Shown here: in pieces, positions 54,656 to 63,026 of the stretch | How positions within the stretch are numbered: position 1 is the stretch's first letter | Layout: each line of letters starts with the position of its first letter | Assembly: GCF_901875575.1 (NCBI RefSeq) | Contig: NZ_CABFMF010000044.1 | Span: forward strand, 1 to 64,000 | From: an uncultured Streptococcus sp. | GTDB lineage: Bacteria; Bacillota; Bacilli; Lactobacillales; Streptococcaceae | Length of the DNA stretch: 64,000 nucleotides | Reading direction: 5' to 3' | Program-made: the position numbers and the translations under genes | The notes under the pieces: generated by a model | Seen by the model: only the letters and a program-made list of their open reading frames with translations | What the model was told of the DNA's origin: nothing | Database searches by the model: none

Positions 54656-54842
54656 TCACCGTTTGTCTAATTCATTGACTAAAAAAGACTCTACCAGTCT
54701 AATCTGCCTTTCTTGTTCTTGTCTCACAAGTTCTAACTTGTCTACCTCTTGGAGATTTCTCACTTTGATAGCATAATCCACCATTTTCCTTGCTTTATCT
54801 TTCTTATATTTACTAATACCTTCTTTATTAGTAAAAAATCAT
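54656..54842 (-). pseudogene. gene remnant, family unknown
   Basis: An open frame read from an internal TGA encodes FFTNKEGISKYKKDKARKMV and then DYAIKVRNLQEVDKLELVRQ, on to VNELDKR and TGA. It has a protein-like charged helical composition and no ribosome site or start near 54842. It probably is a C-terminal remnant. It lies just past the mazG-like pseudogene. Confidence 0.35.
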
Positions 54843-54876
54843 TTCTTATCGTCTTAGAGGTCCCCTTCAAAAAGCC

Positions 54877-55334
54877 TTACAAATCACGTTCATGCTGGTA
54901 CTTAATGGTTGCAGTTTTATCTTTCTCAAAGATAGTATTGGTAAGGTCAATATGATTAATAGCTGCGATTGCGACGGTGTAGTGAATGATATCAGCCAGT
55001 TCTTTGGCTAGTTCCTCATTTGAGTCCTTGACACCCTATTTTCTACCCGAACGACCATTCAAAACCTCAGCTACTTCTCCGACTTCCTCCACTAACTTCA
55101 TAAAGAGACCTTCCTCAGTTCGAGACTACTGGTAATGTTCGAGTAATACTCTTCGAAAATCTCTTCAAACTACGTCAGCTTCACCTTGCCGTAGATATGG
55201 TCACTGACTTCGTCAGTCTTATCTACAACCTCAAAACTGTATTTTGAGCAACCTGCGGCTAGCTTCCTAGTTTGCTCTTTGATTTTCATTGAGTATAACT
55301 AGTCTTGTAATTGTCTAAACCTTAAATCCTTCAT
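54877..55334 (-). pseudogene. MazG-like pyrophosphohydrolase, split by a BOX
   Basis: The 5' end (MKDLRFRQLQD, 55298-55334) is followed by the BOX at 55144-55297, then the frame resumes as LEHYQ, TAG, SRTEEGLFMKLVEEVGEVAE, continuing to VLNGRSGRK, TAG, GVKDSNEELAKELADIIHYT and the final HERDL. EExxE and ELADI are the MazG-type metal motifs. Besides the insertion there are two nonsense codons, so the gene is dead. MazG proteins hydrolyse non-canonical NTPs. Confidence 0.85.
55144..55297 (-). repeat. BOX element inside the mazG-like gene
   Basis: Minus-strand boxA, one boxB, boxC in the same orientation as the gene. It separates codons for RQLQD from LEHYQ. Confidence 0.93.
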
Positions 55335-55348
55335 ATCTTGCTTCTCGC

Positions 55349-55372
55349 AAAAAAGCGAGACATTCGTCCCGC
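55349..55372 (-). terminator. terminator of the rpsP-KH operon
   Basis: Minus-strand GCGGGAC-GAAT-GTCTCGC, a 7-base-pair stem with one wobble, followed by TTTTTT. A second possible pairing (CTCGC-T6-GCGAG) overlaps it. Confidence 0.8.
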
Positions 55373-55377
55373 CCTTC

Positions 55378-55617
55378 TTATTTTTCGTCAATAACGATTC
55401 TTACTTTTTTGTCTTCAGTTGGGACAGAGTAGACAATCGTTCTTATCGCAGAAATAGTGCGACCCTTACGACCTATTACACGACCCACATCGCTTTGATC
55501 AAGATCCAAATGATATTCCAAAAATTCTGGTGTATCTTCAATCTTGATAGTTAAGGCATCTGGTTGTGAAATCAAGGGTTTCACAATCGCAATTATGAGA
55601 TTTTCAATCGTATCCAT
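55378..55617 (-). CDS. khpA: KH domain RNA-binding protein (KhpA type)
   Basis: A 79-residue single KH domain with the GxxG loop in VGRVIGRKGRTISAIR (about 48-58). KhpA forms a complex with KhpB/EloR in pneumococcus and affects cell elongation and sRNAs. It lies 19 bases after rpsP and before the terminator. Confidence 0.9.
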   Translation of the reverse strand: MDTIENLIIAIVKPLISQPDALTIKIEDTPEFLEYHLDLDQSDVGRVIGRKGRTISAIRTIVYSVPTEDKKVRIVIDEK

Positions 55618-55636
55618 CTGTCAACCTACTTTAAAC

Positions 55637-55909
55637 TTATTTCGAGAATTTAGAATCGTGGAATTTCTTCAATACACCTTCTTTTGAAAGGATGTTGCGA
55701 ACTGTATCTGAAGGTTGAGCTCCATCAGCCAACCATGCAAGAACGCGGTCTTCTTTCAAAGTCACTTGGTTTTCAGCAACAAGTGGGTTGTAAGTTCCAA
55801 CTGTTTCGATGAAACGTCCGTCACGTGGTGAACGTGAATCTGCTACGTTGATACGGTAGAAAGGTTTTTTCTTAGAACCCATACGAGTCAAACGGATTTT
55901 AACTGCCAT
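55637..55909 (-). CDS. rpsP: 30S ribosomal protein S16
   Basis: A 90-residue small-subunit protein: MAVKIRLTRMGSKKKPFYRI, ADSRSPRDGRFIETVGTYNP and DRVLAWLADGAQPSDTVRNI are typical. It starts a short operon with the KH gene; rimM-trmD are about 3 kb away. Confidence 0.98.
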   Translation of the reverse strand: MAVKIRLTRMGSKKKPFYRINVADSRSPRDGRFIETVGTYNPLVAENQVTLKEDRVLAWLADGAQPSDTVRNILSKEGVLKKFHDSKFSK

Positions 55910-56065
55910 TTTTAAAGTCTCTTTTCTTATTTTTTATTTGAGTGAAATAGCTGAGCTATTTAGCACATGTTCTATTATAGCAGATTTCTGACAGGTGTCA
56001 AGAAAAAAACTTGACAGACTATAAAATTTTTAAAACTTAAGAAATCCCTACAAAATCATTAACAT

Positions 56066-56094
56066 TTGAAATCCCCTTCCTTTTAGGGTACAAT
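56066..56094 (+). promoter_or_regulatory. slrA promoter
   Basis: TTGAAA, 17 bases, then TACAAT. The start of transcription is predicted about 7 bases after, at an ATG (56102) that is in frame with, and 7 codons upstream of, the lipoprotein's usual start. Confidence 0.7.
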
Positions 56095-56122
56095 GGTAAA
56101 AATGAATTTTGAAAGGATTCCA

Positions 56123-56926
56123 ATGAAAAAATTAGCAAGCCTTCTTTTACTTTCAACTATTGCCCTTGCTGGATGTAGCAGTATCCAACGTACCTTACGC
56201 GGGGATGACTATGTTGATTCTAGCATAGCTGCAGAAGAAAGTTCCAAAGCAGCAGCCCAATCAGCTGAAGAGTTGAACGATGCTTTAACAAATGAAAATG
56301 CCAATTTCCCCCAACTATCTAAGGAAGTTGCTCAGGATGAAGCTGAAGTCCTTTTACACACCAGCCAAGGGGACATCCGTATCAAACTTTTTCCAAAGTT
56401 AGCACCTTTAGCAGTTGAGAATTTCCTAACTCATGCCAAGGAAGGATATTACAATGGTATTACCTTCCACCGTGTTATCGATGGTTTTATGATTCAAACT
56501 GGAGATCCTAAGGGTGATGGCACTGGTGGCCAATCTATCTGGCACGATAAGGATAAGACAAAAGACAAGGGAACTGGTTTTAAAAACGAGATTTCTCCTT
56601 ATCTTTACAATATCCGTGGTTCACTTTCAATGGCCAATACTGGTCAACCAAATTCCAACGGTAGTCAATTCTTTATCAACCAAAATACAACAGATATTTC
56701 TGCCAAACTTCCTACAAGCAACTATCCTAAAAAAATCATCGAAGCCTATAAAGAAGGTGGAAATCCTAGTCTTGATGGAAAACACCCTGTCTTTGGTCAG
56801 GTTATCGAGGGCATGGATGTTGTAGATAAAATTGCCAAAGCAGAAAAAAATGAAAAAGATAAACCAACCACTGCTATCACCATTGATAGCATCGAAGTGG
56901 TGAAAGACTATAACTTCAAATCTTAA
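56123..56926 (+). CDS. slrA: lipoprotein peptidyl-prolyl isomerase SlrA
   Basis: A 267-residue cyclophilin-type isomerase anchored as a lipoprotein. The signal peptide ends in the lipobox LAGC (Cys18), a Ser/Ala/Glu-rich stalk follows (about 30-70), then the cyclophilin domain (NGITFHRVIDGFMIQTGDPK and GQPNSNGSQFFINQ). SlrA contributes to pneumococcal colonisation. The ATG at 56123 follows GAAAGGATTCCA; the upstream in-frame ATG at 56102 might be used from a leaderless mRNA. Confidence 0.94.
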   Translation: MKKLASLLLLSTIALAGCSSIQRTLRGDDYVDSSIAAEESSKAAAQSAEELNDALTNENANFPQLSKEVAQDEAEVLLHTSQGDIRIKLFPKLAPLAVENFLTHAKEGYYNGITFHRVIDGFMIQTGDPKGDGTGGQSIWHDKDKTKDKGTGFKNEISPYLYNIRGSLSMANTGQPNSNGSQFFINQNTTDISAKLPTSNYPKKIIEAYKEGGNPSLDGKHPVFGQVIEGMDVVDKIAKAEKNEKDKPTTAITIDSIEVVKDYNFKS

Positions 56927-56932
56927 GGAATG

Positions 56933-56965
56933 AAAAACAGTATCTACTTTTGATACTGTTTTTAA
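56933..56965 (+). terminator. slrA terminator
   Basis: AAACAGTATC / GATACTGTTT hairpin with a TACTTTT loop and T-run. Confidence 0.85.
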
Positions 56966-57087
56966 CTTTTTTAAGTTAGATAAAAAATTTCAGATTTGAG
57001 GAGCTTCATTTTTAAGAAATCATATCTCAATAATCACCACTTCTTTCTTAACAAAGTAAATAAACTTCATTATAAGCACCTAATGTT

Positions 57088-57843
57088 TTATTTATAATCA
57101 AAAATTCCCCCTGCCAACTTATCTGCTAACTTAGGAAAGAGGCTATAAAACTTATGGGCGAGATTGAGTAAGATTGGAAGATTGAGTTCGCGTTTGTTTT
57201 TGCCAATTATTTTAACAATCTTTTTCGCCACTGCATCTGGCTCTAGCAAGAAGCGTTCAACCGATTTGAGATAAGTGCCGTCTGGGTCAGCTTGGTCAAA
57301 AAATCCTGTTCGGATTGGACCTGGATTGACTGTTGTCACATAGACTCCATAGGGCATAAGTTCGAGGCGCAGAGCATTTGAAAAACCAATAGCCGCAAAC
57401 TTGGTGGCTGAGTAGAGACTGGATTTGCTAGTAGCAATCAAACCTGCCATGCTAATGATATTGATGATATGACCTTTTCGGCTTTCCTTCATTCGAGCCG
57501 CAAAGCGCCGAGACAGATTCATCAGGGCAAAAGTATTGACCTCAAACATCTGATGAATATCTTGGTCAGAAATCTGATCAAATTCCTCAAAAATCCCGTA
57601 ACCAGCGTTGTTTATCAAGACATCAATCTTGCCATAGCGGAGAGAGAGGTCTGCTACCAGAGTTTCTAGAGCTGAGTCATCTGTAATATCGATTTCAATC
57701 AATTCTGCATGGGAATGGTTTCCGTAGAGTTGGGCTAATTTTTCCTTATTTCTACCAAGCAAGATGAGTTGGTCATTTGGTAAGATTTTGACCATTTCTT
57801 GGGCTAGACCACCGCTAGCTCCGGTAATGAGAATAGTAGGCAT
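57088..57843 (-). CDS. short-chain dehydrogenase (DltE-like)
   Basis: A 251-residue SDR. Glycine motif TGASGGLAQEM (about 7), NNAGYG, catalytic Ser (IINIISMAG) and YSATKFAAIG, with Tyr and Lys in place. It resembles the general SDR/DltE group; substrate unknown. It is in a run with rnz, 58808-59431, hflX and miaA, 20 bases after rnz. Confidence 0.88.
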   Translation of the reverse strand: MPTILITGASGGLAQEMVKILPNDQLILLGRNKEKLAQLYGNHSHAELIEIDITDDSALETLVADLSLRYGKIDVLINNAGYGIFEEFDQISDQDIHQMFEVNTFALMNLSRRFAARMKESRKGHIINIISMAGLIATSKSSLYSATKFAAIGFSNALRLELMPYGVYVTTVNPGPIRTGFFDQADPDGTYLKSVERFLLEPDAVAKKIVKIIGKNKRELNLPILLNLAHKFYSLFPKLADKLAGGIFDYK

Positions 57844-57863
57844 ACTGTTCCTTTCTCAATCTT

Positions 57864-58793
57864 TTAGATTTCCACTTCTTCCAAGTCCTTGACCACATGC
57901 ACATTGTCAAAGACACTAGCAGCGTCTTTCTTGAGTTTGCTGATATCTTTTGAGAGGAAACGGGCACTGATATGGTTGAGCAAGAGGCGCTTGGCACCTG
58001 CTTCTACCGCTACTTGTGCAGCTTGCATGTTAGTAGAGTGACCATGGTTACGAGCAATTTTTTCATCACCCTTGCCATAAGTGGACTCATGAACCAGGAC
58101 ATCGGCATTGACAGCCAGACGCACACTGGCACTAGTTTTACGAGTATCACCAAGAATGGTGATAATCTTACCTGGACGTGGCGCTGAGATATAGTCTGCT
58201 GCCTTGATTTCAGTACCGTCTTTAAGAACAATGTCCTGACCGTTTTTGATTTTTCCAAAAAGCGGGCCAAATGGGACGCCAGCAGCCTTGAGTTTTTCAG
58301 CATCTAAAGTTCCTTCTAGATCCTTTTGGATAACACGATAGCCAACACAGAAAATAGTGTGATCCAGCTCCTCTGCATACACAGTGAATTTATCGGTCTC
58401 AAGGATTTTTCCTAAAGAATCTTGGTCAAACTCATGAAAATGAATGCGGTAGGGCAGACGAGAACCTGATACACGAAGGCTGGTTAAGACAAATGACTTG
58501 ATTCCTTGCGGTCCATAAATTTCCAAATCTGTCTGCTCTTCATTGGCCTGAAAGGCACGGCTAGAAAGGAAACCTGGCAAGCCAAAGATGTGGTCCCCAT
58601 GCAGATGGGTGATAAAAATTTTGCTGACCTTCCGTGGTCGAATCGTGGTTTCAAGAATACGATTTTGCGTTCCTTCGCCACAGTCAAAGAGCCAAACTTC
58701 GTTAATCTCGTCCAAGAGTTTCAGGGCAAGACTTGAGACGTTGCGGGCTTTAGAGGGCTGACCAGCCCCCGTTCCTAAAAATTGAATATCCAT
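57864..58793 (-). CDS. rnz: ribonuclease Z
   Basis: A 309-residue metallo-beta-lactamase-fold endonuclease that cuts tRNA 3' trailers. The zinc motif HLHGDHIFGL (about 63-72), the PxKxRN start (QPSKARNVSSL) and late HSTNMQAA are in place. It is 14 bases after the upstream gene. Confidence 0.96.
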   Translation of the reverse strand: MDIQFLGTGAGQPSKARNVSSLALKLLDEINEVWLFDCGEGTQNRILETTIRPRKVSKIFITHLHGDHIFGLPGFLSSRAFQANEEQTDLEIYGPQGIKSFVLTSLRVSGSRLPYRIHFHEFDQDSLGKILETDKFTVYAEELDHTIFCVGYRVIQKDLEGTLDAEKLKAAGVPFGPLFGKIKNGQDIVLKDGTEIKAADYISAPRPGKIITILGDTRKTSASVRLAVNADVLVHESTYGKGDEKIARNHGHSTNMQAAQVAVEAGAKRLLLNHISARFLSKDISKLKKDAASVFDNVHVVKDLEEVEI

Positions 58794-58807
58794 TCGATAC
58801 TTTCTAA

Positions 58808-59431
58808 TTAATCAATATATAACATAGCTGTGCGGTTTTCCGATCGGAAATAATGCTTTCCAGAAAAAGCTCTAACTTCTTGCAGTAAATCCTCTTGACT
58901 ATAACCTTTGAGACGCTTGCGACCATCAGCCAAGCTTTCCAAATCAGTCAAAGCTGTAAGACTTTCCACACTAACAACTTCCTCGTCCCCGACAGCCTTC
59001 ATGTAAATCTTATCAGACTCCTCAAAGACTAGTTGATGAGGAAAAATTTGCGCAATTTCAAAGAGCAAGTCATCCGAGATCTTTTCCTCATTTTCAGAGA
59101 AAATTAGACCAAGACCCTCACTCTCATAGCAGAAACCAAAGGATTTGCCAGATAGATTCAGACGAATAAAGGGTTTGTTTTCTAAGGTGAAACTAGGTTC
59201 AGCATTGTAAAGATTCAGTTCTTGACTAAGTTCTGCAAAATAATCCGTCGCAGCTTGAGGACTCTTTTTCTGATATAGTTCTGCAAAGTAAGCATTAACT
59301 ACACTTGGCGGAGGAGTAATAAGTGCCAACTGCTCCTGCTCTATCTTTCCAGCTAGAAGTTGATCCAGATAGACCTTGTCTAGACTTGTATAGCCCCCAT
59401 ATTTTAGAGCCAAAGTTTTGATATCAGTCAT
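58808..59431 (-). CDS. cystathionine-independent conserved protein of unknown function
   Basis: A 207-residue soluble protein with no motif I can name. N-terminal IKTLALKYGGYTSLDKVYLD and C-terminal KHYFRSENRTAMLYID flank a beta-rich centre (FIRLNLSGKSFGFCYESEGL). It overlaps the hflX gene by 8 bases, so it is co-translated and may share its ribosome- or tRNA-linked context. The function is unknown. Confidence 0.75.
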   Translation of the reverse strand: MTDIKTLALKYGGYTSLDKVYLDQLLAGKIEQEQLALITPPPSVVNAYFAELYQKKSPQAATDYFAELSQELNLYNAEPSFTLENKPFIRLNLSGKSFGFCYESEGLGLIFSENEEKISDDLLFEIAQIFPHQLVFEESDKIYMKAVGDEEVVSVESLTALTDLESLADGRKRLKGYSQEDLLQEVRAFSGKHYFRSENRTAMLYID

Positions 59432-60662
59432 AAAATTCCTCTAACCTCCATTTGTTTTTCTCAGAAATGTAGCCTCTAATGACTTCGCCGTCCTCCTGAT
59501 AATCACGTTCTTCCAAAATAGCAACACTTTCTAAATCATGAATCTTGTAAGACTTAGAAAAAGGCACACGTAGGGTAAAGGATTCAAAAATATCCTTGAT
59601 TTTCTCTAAAAATAGAGTCTGCAAATTCTCACGACTATCCTCAGACTTGGCAGAAATGAGGGCATAGGGCGTTTGGGTCGGCGTAAAATCCTCCACCAAA
59701 TCCGCTTTATTATAAAGGGTCAGGCAAGGGATGTCCTCCATGTCCAAATCTTTCATGATGGAAAGAACTGTTTTTTCATGTTCTTCGTGGTAAGGATTGC
59801 TGGCATCGATGACATGAACTAGAAGATCAACATGCTTGCTTTCTTCCAAGGTTGACTTGAAACTGGACACCAACTCTGTCGGCAAATCTTGGATAAAGCC
59901 AACAGTATCAGTCAAGGTCACCTGAAGATTGCCCCCTAGATGGATACTCTTAGTCGTCGCATCCAGAGTCGCAAAGAGCTCGTCCGCTTCATACTGGGTC
60001 TTACTAGTCAAGGTATTCATAATAGTCGACTTCCCTGCATTAGTATAACCAATCAAACCAATCTTAAAGGTACTTGACTCCAGACGTTTTTCTCTGACAG
60101 TCGCCCGATTTTTCTCAACCACCTTGAGCTGACGCTCGATATCTGTGATTTGGTTGCGAACGCTACGACGGTTCAATTCCAGCTGGCTTTCACCAGGTCC
60201 CCGAGAACCAATTCCCCCTGCCTGACGGCTGAGCATAATTCCCTGACCAACCAAGCGAGGTAAGAGGTATTTGAGCTGGGCTAGGTGGACTTGGAGTTTT
60301 CCTTCATGGCTTCGAGCTCGCATGGCAAAGATATCCAAAATCAACTGCATGCGGTCAATGACCTTAACACCTAGAACTTCCTCCAGATTGACATTTTGAC
60401 GAGGGGTCAGGCGGTTATTGACGATGACAGTAGTAATTTCTTCGGCATCAACCATGAGCGCAATTTCTTCTAACTTACCAGAACCAACAAAGGTCTTGGA
60501 GTCATACTTTTCACGCTTTTGTCTGTAAGTATCGACTACGACGGCACCAGCTGTCTTGGCTAGACTAGCCAATTCTTCCATGGAGAGGTCAAAATTGTCC
60601 ATACCCTGCAATTCCACACCAATCAGCAGAACCCGTTCTTCTTTTTTCTCCGTATCAATCAT
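59424..60662 (-). CDS. hflX: ribosome-rescue GTPase HflX
   Basis: A 412-residue GTPase that splits stalled or heat-damaged ribosomes. N-terminal HflX domain (GSGKLEEIALMVDAEEITTV), then GPGESQLELNRR and the G domain (GYTNAGKST, about 205; DTVGFIQDLP; NKADL). It overlaps miaA by 8 bases and the downstream unknown gene by 8. Confidence 0.96.
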   Translation of the reverse strand: MIDTEKKEERVLLIGVELQGMDNFDLSMEELASLAKTAGAVVVDTYRQKREKYDSKTFVGSGKLEEIALMVDAEEITTVIVNNRLTPRQNVNLEEVLGVKVIDRMQLILDIFAMRARSHEGKLQVHLAQLKYLLPRLVGQGIMLSRQAGGIGSRGPGESQLELNRRSVRNQITDIERQLKVVEKNRATVREKRLESSTFKIGLIGYTNAGKSTIMNTLTSKTQYEADELFATLDATTKSIHLGGNLQVTLTDTVGFIQDLPTELVSSFKSTLEESKHVDLLVHVIDASNPYHEEHEKTVLSIMKDLDMEDIPCLTLYNKADLVEDFTPTQTPYALISAKSEDSRENLQTLFLEKIKDIFESFTLRVPFSKSYKIHDLESVAILEERDYQEDGEVIRGYISEKNKWRLEEFYD

Positions 60663-61539
60663 CTAAAAACTCCTCTATCTGGCTAAAAATACGGTCTTGT
60701 ACACCAGATTCTCCAATCTGATAAAAGGTGACCTGCATGCGATTACGGAACCAGGTCAGCTGACGCTTGGCAAAACGACGAGTCGCCTGTTTAAGATTGT
60801 TACTAGCTTCTTCCACAGTCTGCTCTCCACGGAAGTAAGGAAAGAGTTCCTTATAGCCAATTCCTTTAGCAGCCTGCACATCAGGGTAATGGTCAAAGAG
60901 CCACTTGGCCTCATCCAAAAGCCCAGTCTCAAACATAAGATCTACACGATGATTGATCCGTTCATACAGTTGACTACGTTCATCATTCAAGCAGATGATC
61001 AGAGGTTCATACAAGGTCTCTTGATTTTCTAAATCTTGAGCAAAATGAGTAATTTCCAAGGCCCGCATGGCGCGTCGACGGTTAAACTGGGGAATCTCAA
61101 GGCCTGCTCGTTCCACAAGATGAGCTAATTCCTCATCTGTATAAGGCTCCAAGCTAGCACGATAGGCTAAAATCTCCTCATGAGGTGTCTCCCCACCTAG
61201 ATGGTAACCTTCTAACAAGCTCTGAATATAAAGTCCAGTCCCACCTGCAATAATAGCCAGCTTACCACGACTGTGAATATCCTCAATAGCCAGCTTAGCT
61301 TCCGAAACAAAATCAAAAGCCGAGTAAGACTCGGTTACCTCTCTAACATCGATTAAATGATGAGGAACAGCTGCCTGTTCTTCTGGACTAGCTTTGGCCG
61401 TCCCAATATCTAGTCCTCGATAGACCTGCTGACTATCTCCACTAACAACTTCACCATTGAAGCGTTTAGCAACCTCAATAGCAAGAGCTGTCTTTCCAAC
61501 TGCAGTCGGCCCAACAATCACAATTATTTTTGTTTTCAT
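60655..61539 (-). CDS. miaA: tRNA dimethylallyltransferase
   Basis: A 294-residue enzyme that adds a dimethylallyl group to A37 of UNN-reading tRNAs. Walker A GPTAVGKTALA (about 8-18), SGDSQQVYRGLDIGTAK and the C-terminal TRRFAKRQLTWFRN are present. The ATG at 61539 follows CAAGGAAAAAAG; an upstream start (61590) lacks one. Confidence 0.96.
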   Translation of the reverse strand: MKTKIIVIVGPTAVGKTALAIEVAKRFNGEVVSGDSQQVYRGLDIGTAKASPEEQAAVPHHLIDVREVTESYSAFDFVSEAKLAIEDIHSRGKLAIIAGGTGLYIQSLLEGYHLGGETPHEEILAYRASLEPYTDEELAHLVERAGLEIPQFNRRRAMRALEITHFAQDLENQETLYEPLIICLNDERSQLYERINHRVDLMFETGLLDEAKWLFDHYPDVQAAKGIGYKELFPYFRGEQTVEEASNNLKQATRRFAKRQLTWFRNRMQVTFYQIGESGVQDRIFSQIEEFLDD

Positions 61540-61659
61540 CTTTTTTCCTTGAAAAATTCCCATTTTTTCGTTACTATTATTATAACACAAAAAGGTCAGG
61601 CAGAAAAATGCTACCTCTTAAGGAGCCTGTCTGGTTAGGAAGATAAAGGAGGAAGACTC

Positions 61660-61830
61660 ATGGCTAAAGGATTCGCTAAAGGTCTTGTAACGGGTGTCGC
61701 AGGAACTGTCGCTGCAGTTGCAGGTGCAGTATACGCATTTAAAAAGAAAGTGATTGAGCCAGAAGAAGAAAAAGCAGCTTTCATCGAAGAAAACCGTAAA
61801 AAAGCAGCTCGTCGCCGCGTATCACGTTAA
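61660..61830 (+). CDS. DUF3042 family small protein
   Basis: A 56-residue protein, MAKGFAKGLVTGVAGTVAAV, continuing AGAVYAFKKKVIEPEEEKAA, with one membrane helix (about 8-26) and a charged C-terminal half. It belongs to the streptococcal DUF3042 family of unknown function. AAAGGAGGAAGACTC directly before the ATG is strong. It is divergent from miaA. Confidence 0.88.
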   Translation: MAKGFAKGLVTGVAGTVAAVAGAVYAFKKKVIEPEEEKAAFIEENRKKAARRRVSR

Positions 61831-61836
61831 GAAACA

Positions 61837-61870
61837 AAAGAAGTTGGGATTTATTATCTCAACTTCTTTT
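61837..61870 (+). terminator. terminator of the DUF3042 gene
   Basis: AGAAGTTGGGAT / ATCTCAACTTCT hairpin followed by TTTTT. Confidence 0.85.
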
Positions 61871-61881
61871 TTCTATTCTTT

Positions 61882-62092
61882 TATACTCAATGAAAATCAA
61901 AGAGCAAACTAGGAAGCTAGCTGCAGGTTGCTCAAAGCACTGCTTTGAGATTGTAGATAAGACTGACGAAGTCAGCTCAAAACACTGTTTTGAGGTTGTG
62001 GATAGAACTGACGAAGTCAGCTCAAAACATGGTTTTGAGGTTGTATATAAAGCGACGCTGACGTGGTTTGAAGAGATTTTTGAAGAGTATTA
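61882..62092 (+). repeat. BOX element with extra boxB units and altered boxC
   Basis: Plus-strand boxA (TATACTCAATGAAAATC), then two complete and one partial boxB units (CTGACGAAGTCAG twice, GTTTTGAGGTTG-type repeats), then a boxC lacking its first part (only CGACGCTGACGTGGTTTGAA on). Its final TTA is the complement of the thyA stop. A spurious frame reads through it. Confidence 0.93.
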
Positions 62093-62929
62093 AATAGCTA
62101 GGTCAAACTTCAACTGTGGTTTGACAGGGGCATAATCCACTAACTCAAAATCCTCTGCTTTAATATCAAAGAAATTGGTCCCATCTGGTACATTCAAGAC
62201 CAAACGTGGTCGGCAATTTGACGGTTCACGACGGAGCAATTCCTTTGCCTGTTCAAATTGATTGTCATAGATATGGAGGTTGTTGATAAAATAGAAGAAC
62301 TTCCCAACCTTCCAGCCAAAATGCTTGGCAATCATCATTTGAAGAGCCACGTACTGCATAGCGTTGATGTGATGGGCCACCAGCATATCATTCGAACGCT
62401 GGGTCAAAGTCGCATCTAGATAGATTTCCCCATCAACACGGCGGACATCAAACATGGTCTGAAAAGCGCATGGGAGCAGCCCTTCTGTTTCTTCGAAAGC
62501 TTGGTAATCCCAAAGCGAAATGATATTGCGACGATTCCAAGGATTGGCTTCCAACTGCTTGAGAAGCTTATTGATGATGTCGTGTTTCTTAACAACGGCA
62601 CCGTAGCGCTCACCAATGGTTCCCGTATCTCCTACTTCCCAGTCATTCCAGTAGTGAACATTGTACTTGCTATTTAGCACTTCTAGGCTATTGGACTGGT
62701 CTTGGTAGATCCAAAGAACTTCCTTGATAGCTGATTTGATAGCAATGGGACGCAAGGTCGTAATAGGAAATTCACCCTGTGCCAAATCATATTCAGCAAA
62801 GGCACCTGTCACATATTTAGAGTTGGCAACGGTTCCGTCCTTGTACTTAGGACGAGCCTGCTCTGAGAAAACACCTTCCTTTAGAATGCGTTCAATATTT
62901 TCTTTAAAAATCGTATCTGCTTTTGTCAT
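62090..62929 (-). CDS. thyA: thymidylate synthase
   Basis: A 279-residue enzyme making dTMP from dUMP and methylene-tetrahydrofolate. The catalytic Cys is in LLPCAFQTMFDV (about 155), with the RSNDMLVAHHINAMQYVA region and DGTNFFDI. The stop codon TAA uses the last bases of the BOX. The length is as expected. Confidence 0.97.
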   Translation of the reverse strand: MTKADTIFKENIERILKEGVFSEQARPKYKDGTVANSKYVTGAFAEYDLAQGEFPITTLRPIAIKSAIKEVLWIYQDQSNSLEVLNSKYNVHYWNDWEVGDTGTIGERYGAVVKKHDIINKLLKQLEANPWNRRNIISLWDYQAFEETEGLLPCAFQTMFDVRRVDGEIYLDATLTQRSNDMLVAHHINAMQYVALQMMIAKHFGWKVGKFFYFINNLHIYDNQFEQAKELLRREPSNCRPRLVLNVPDGTNFFDIKAEDFELVDYAPVKPQLKFDLAI

Positions 62930-62954
62930 TTCATTTCACCTCATTCATTGTCCT

Positions 62955-63020
62955 AACTAGTATAGCATAAAAAAAGAAAGGAAGAAAATCACTCGCTTCT
63001 GGAAAGCCATTTTCTCCTTT
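62955..63020 (-). terminator. glcK terminator
   Basis: Minus-strand GGAGAAAAT ... ATTTTCTTCC hairpin with a long internal part, followed by TTTCTTTTTTT. It lies between glcK and the thyA start region. Confidence 0.65.
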
Positions 63021-63026
63021 TTTATT

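Noticed and set aside
61890..62093. A 67-residue plus-strand frame with repeated CFEIV/CFEVV units
   Set aside because: It is a read-through of the BOX element; the repeats are the boxB units, and there is no ribosome site.
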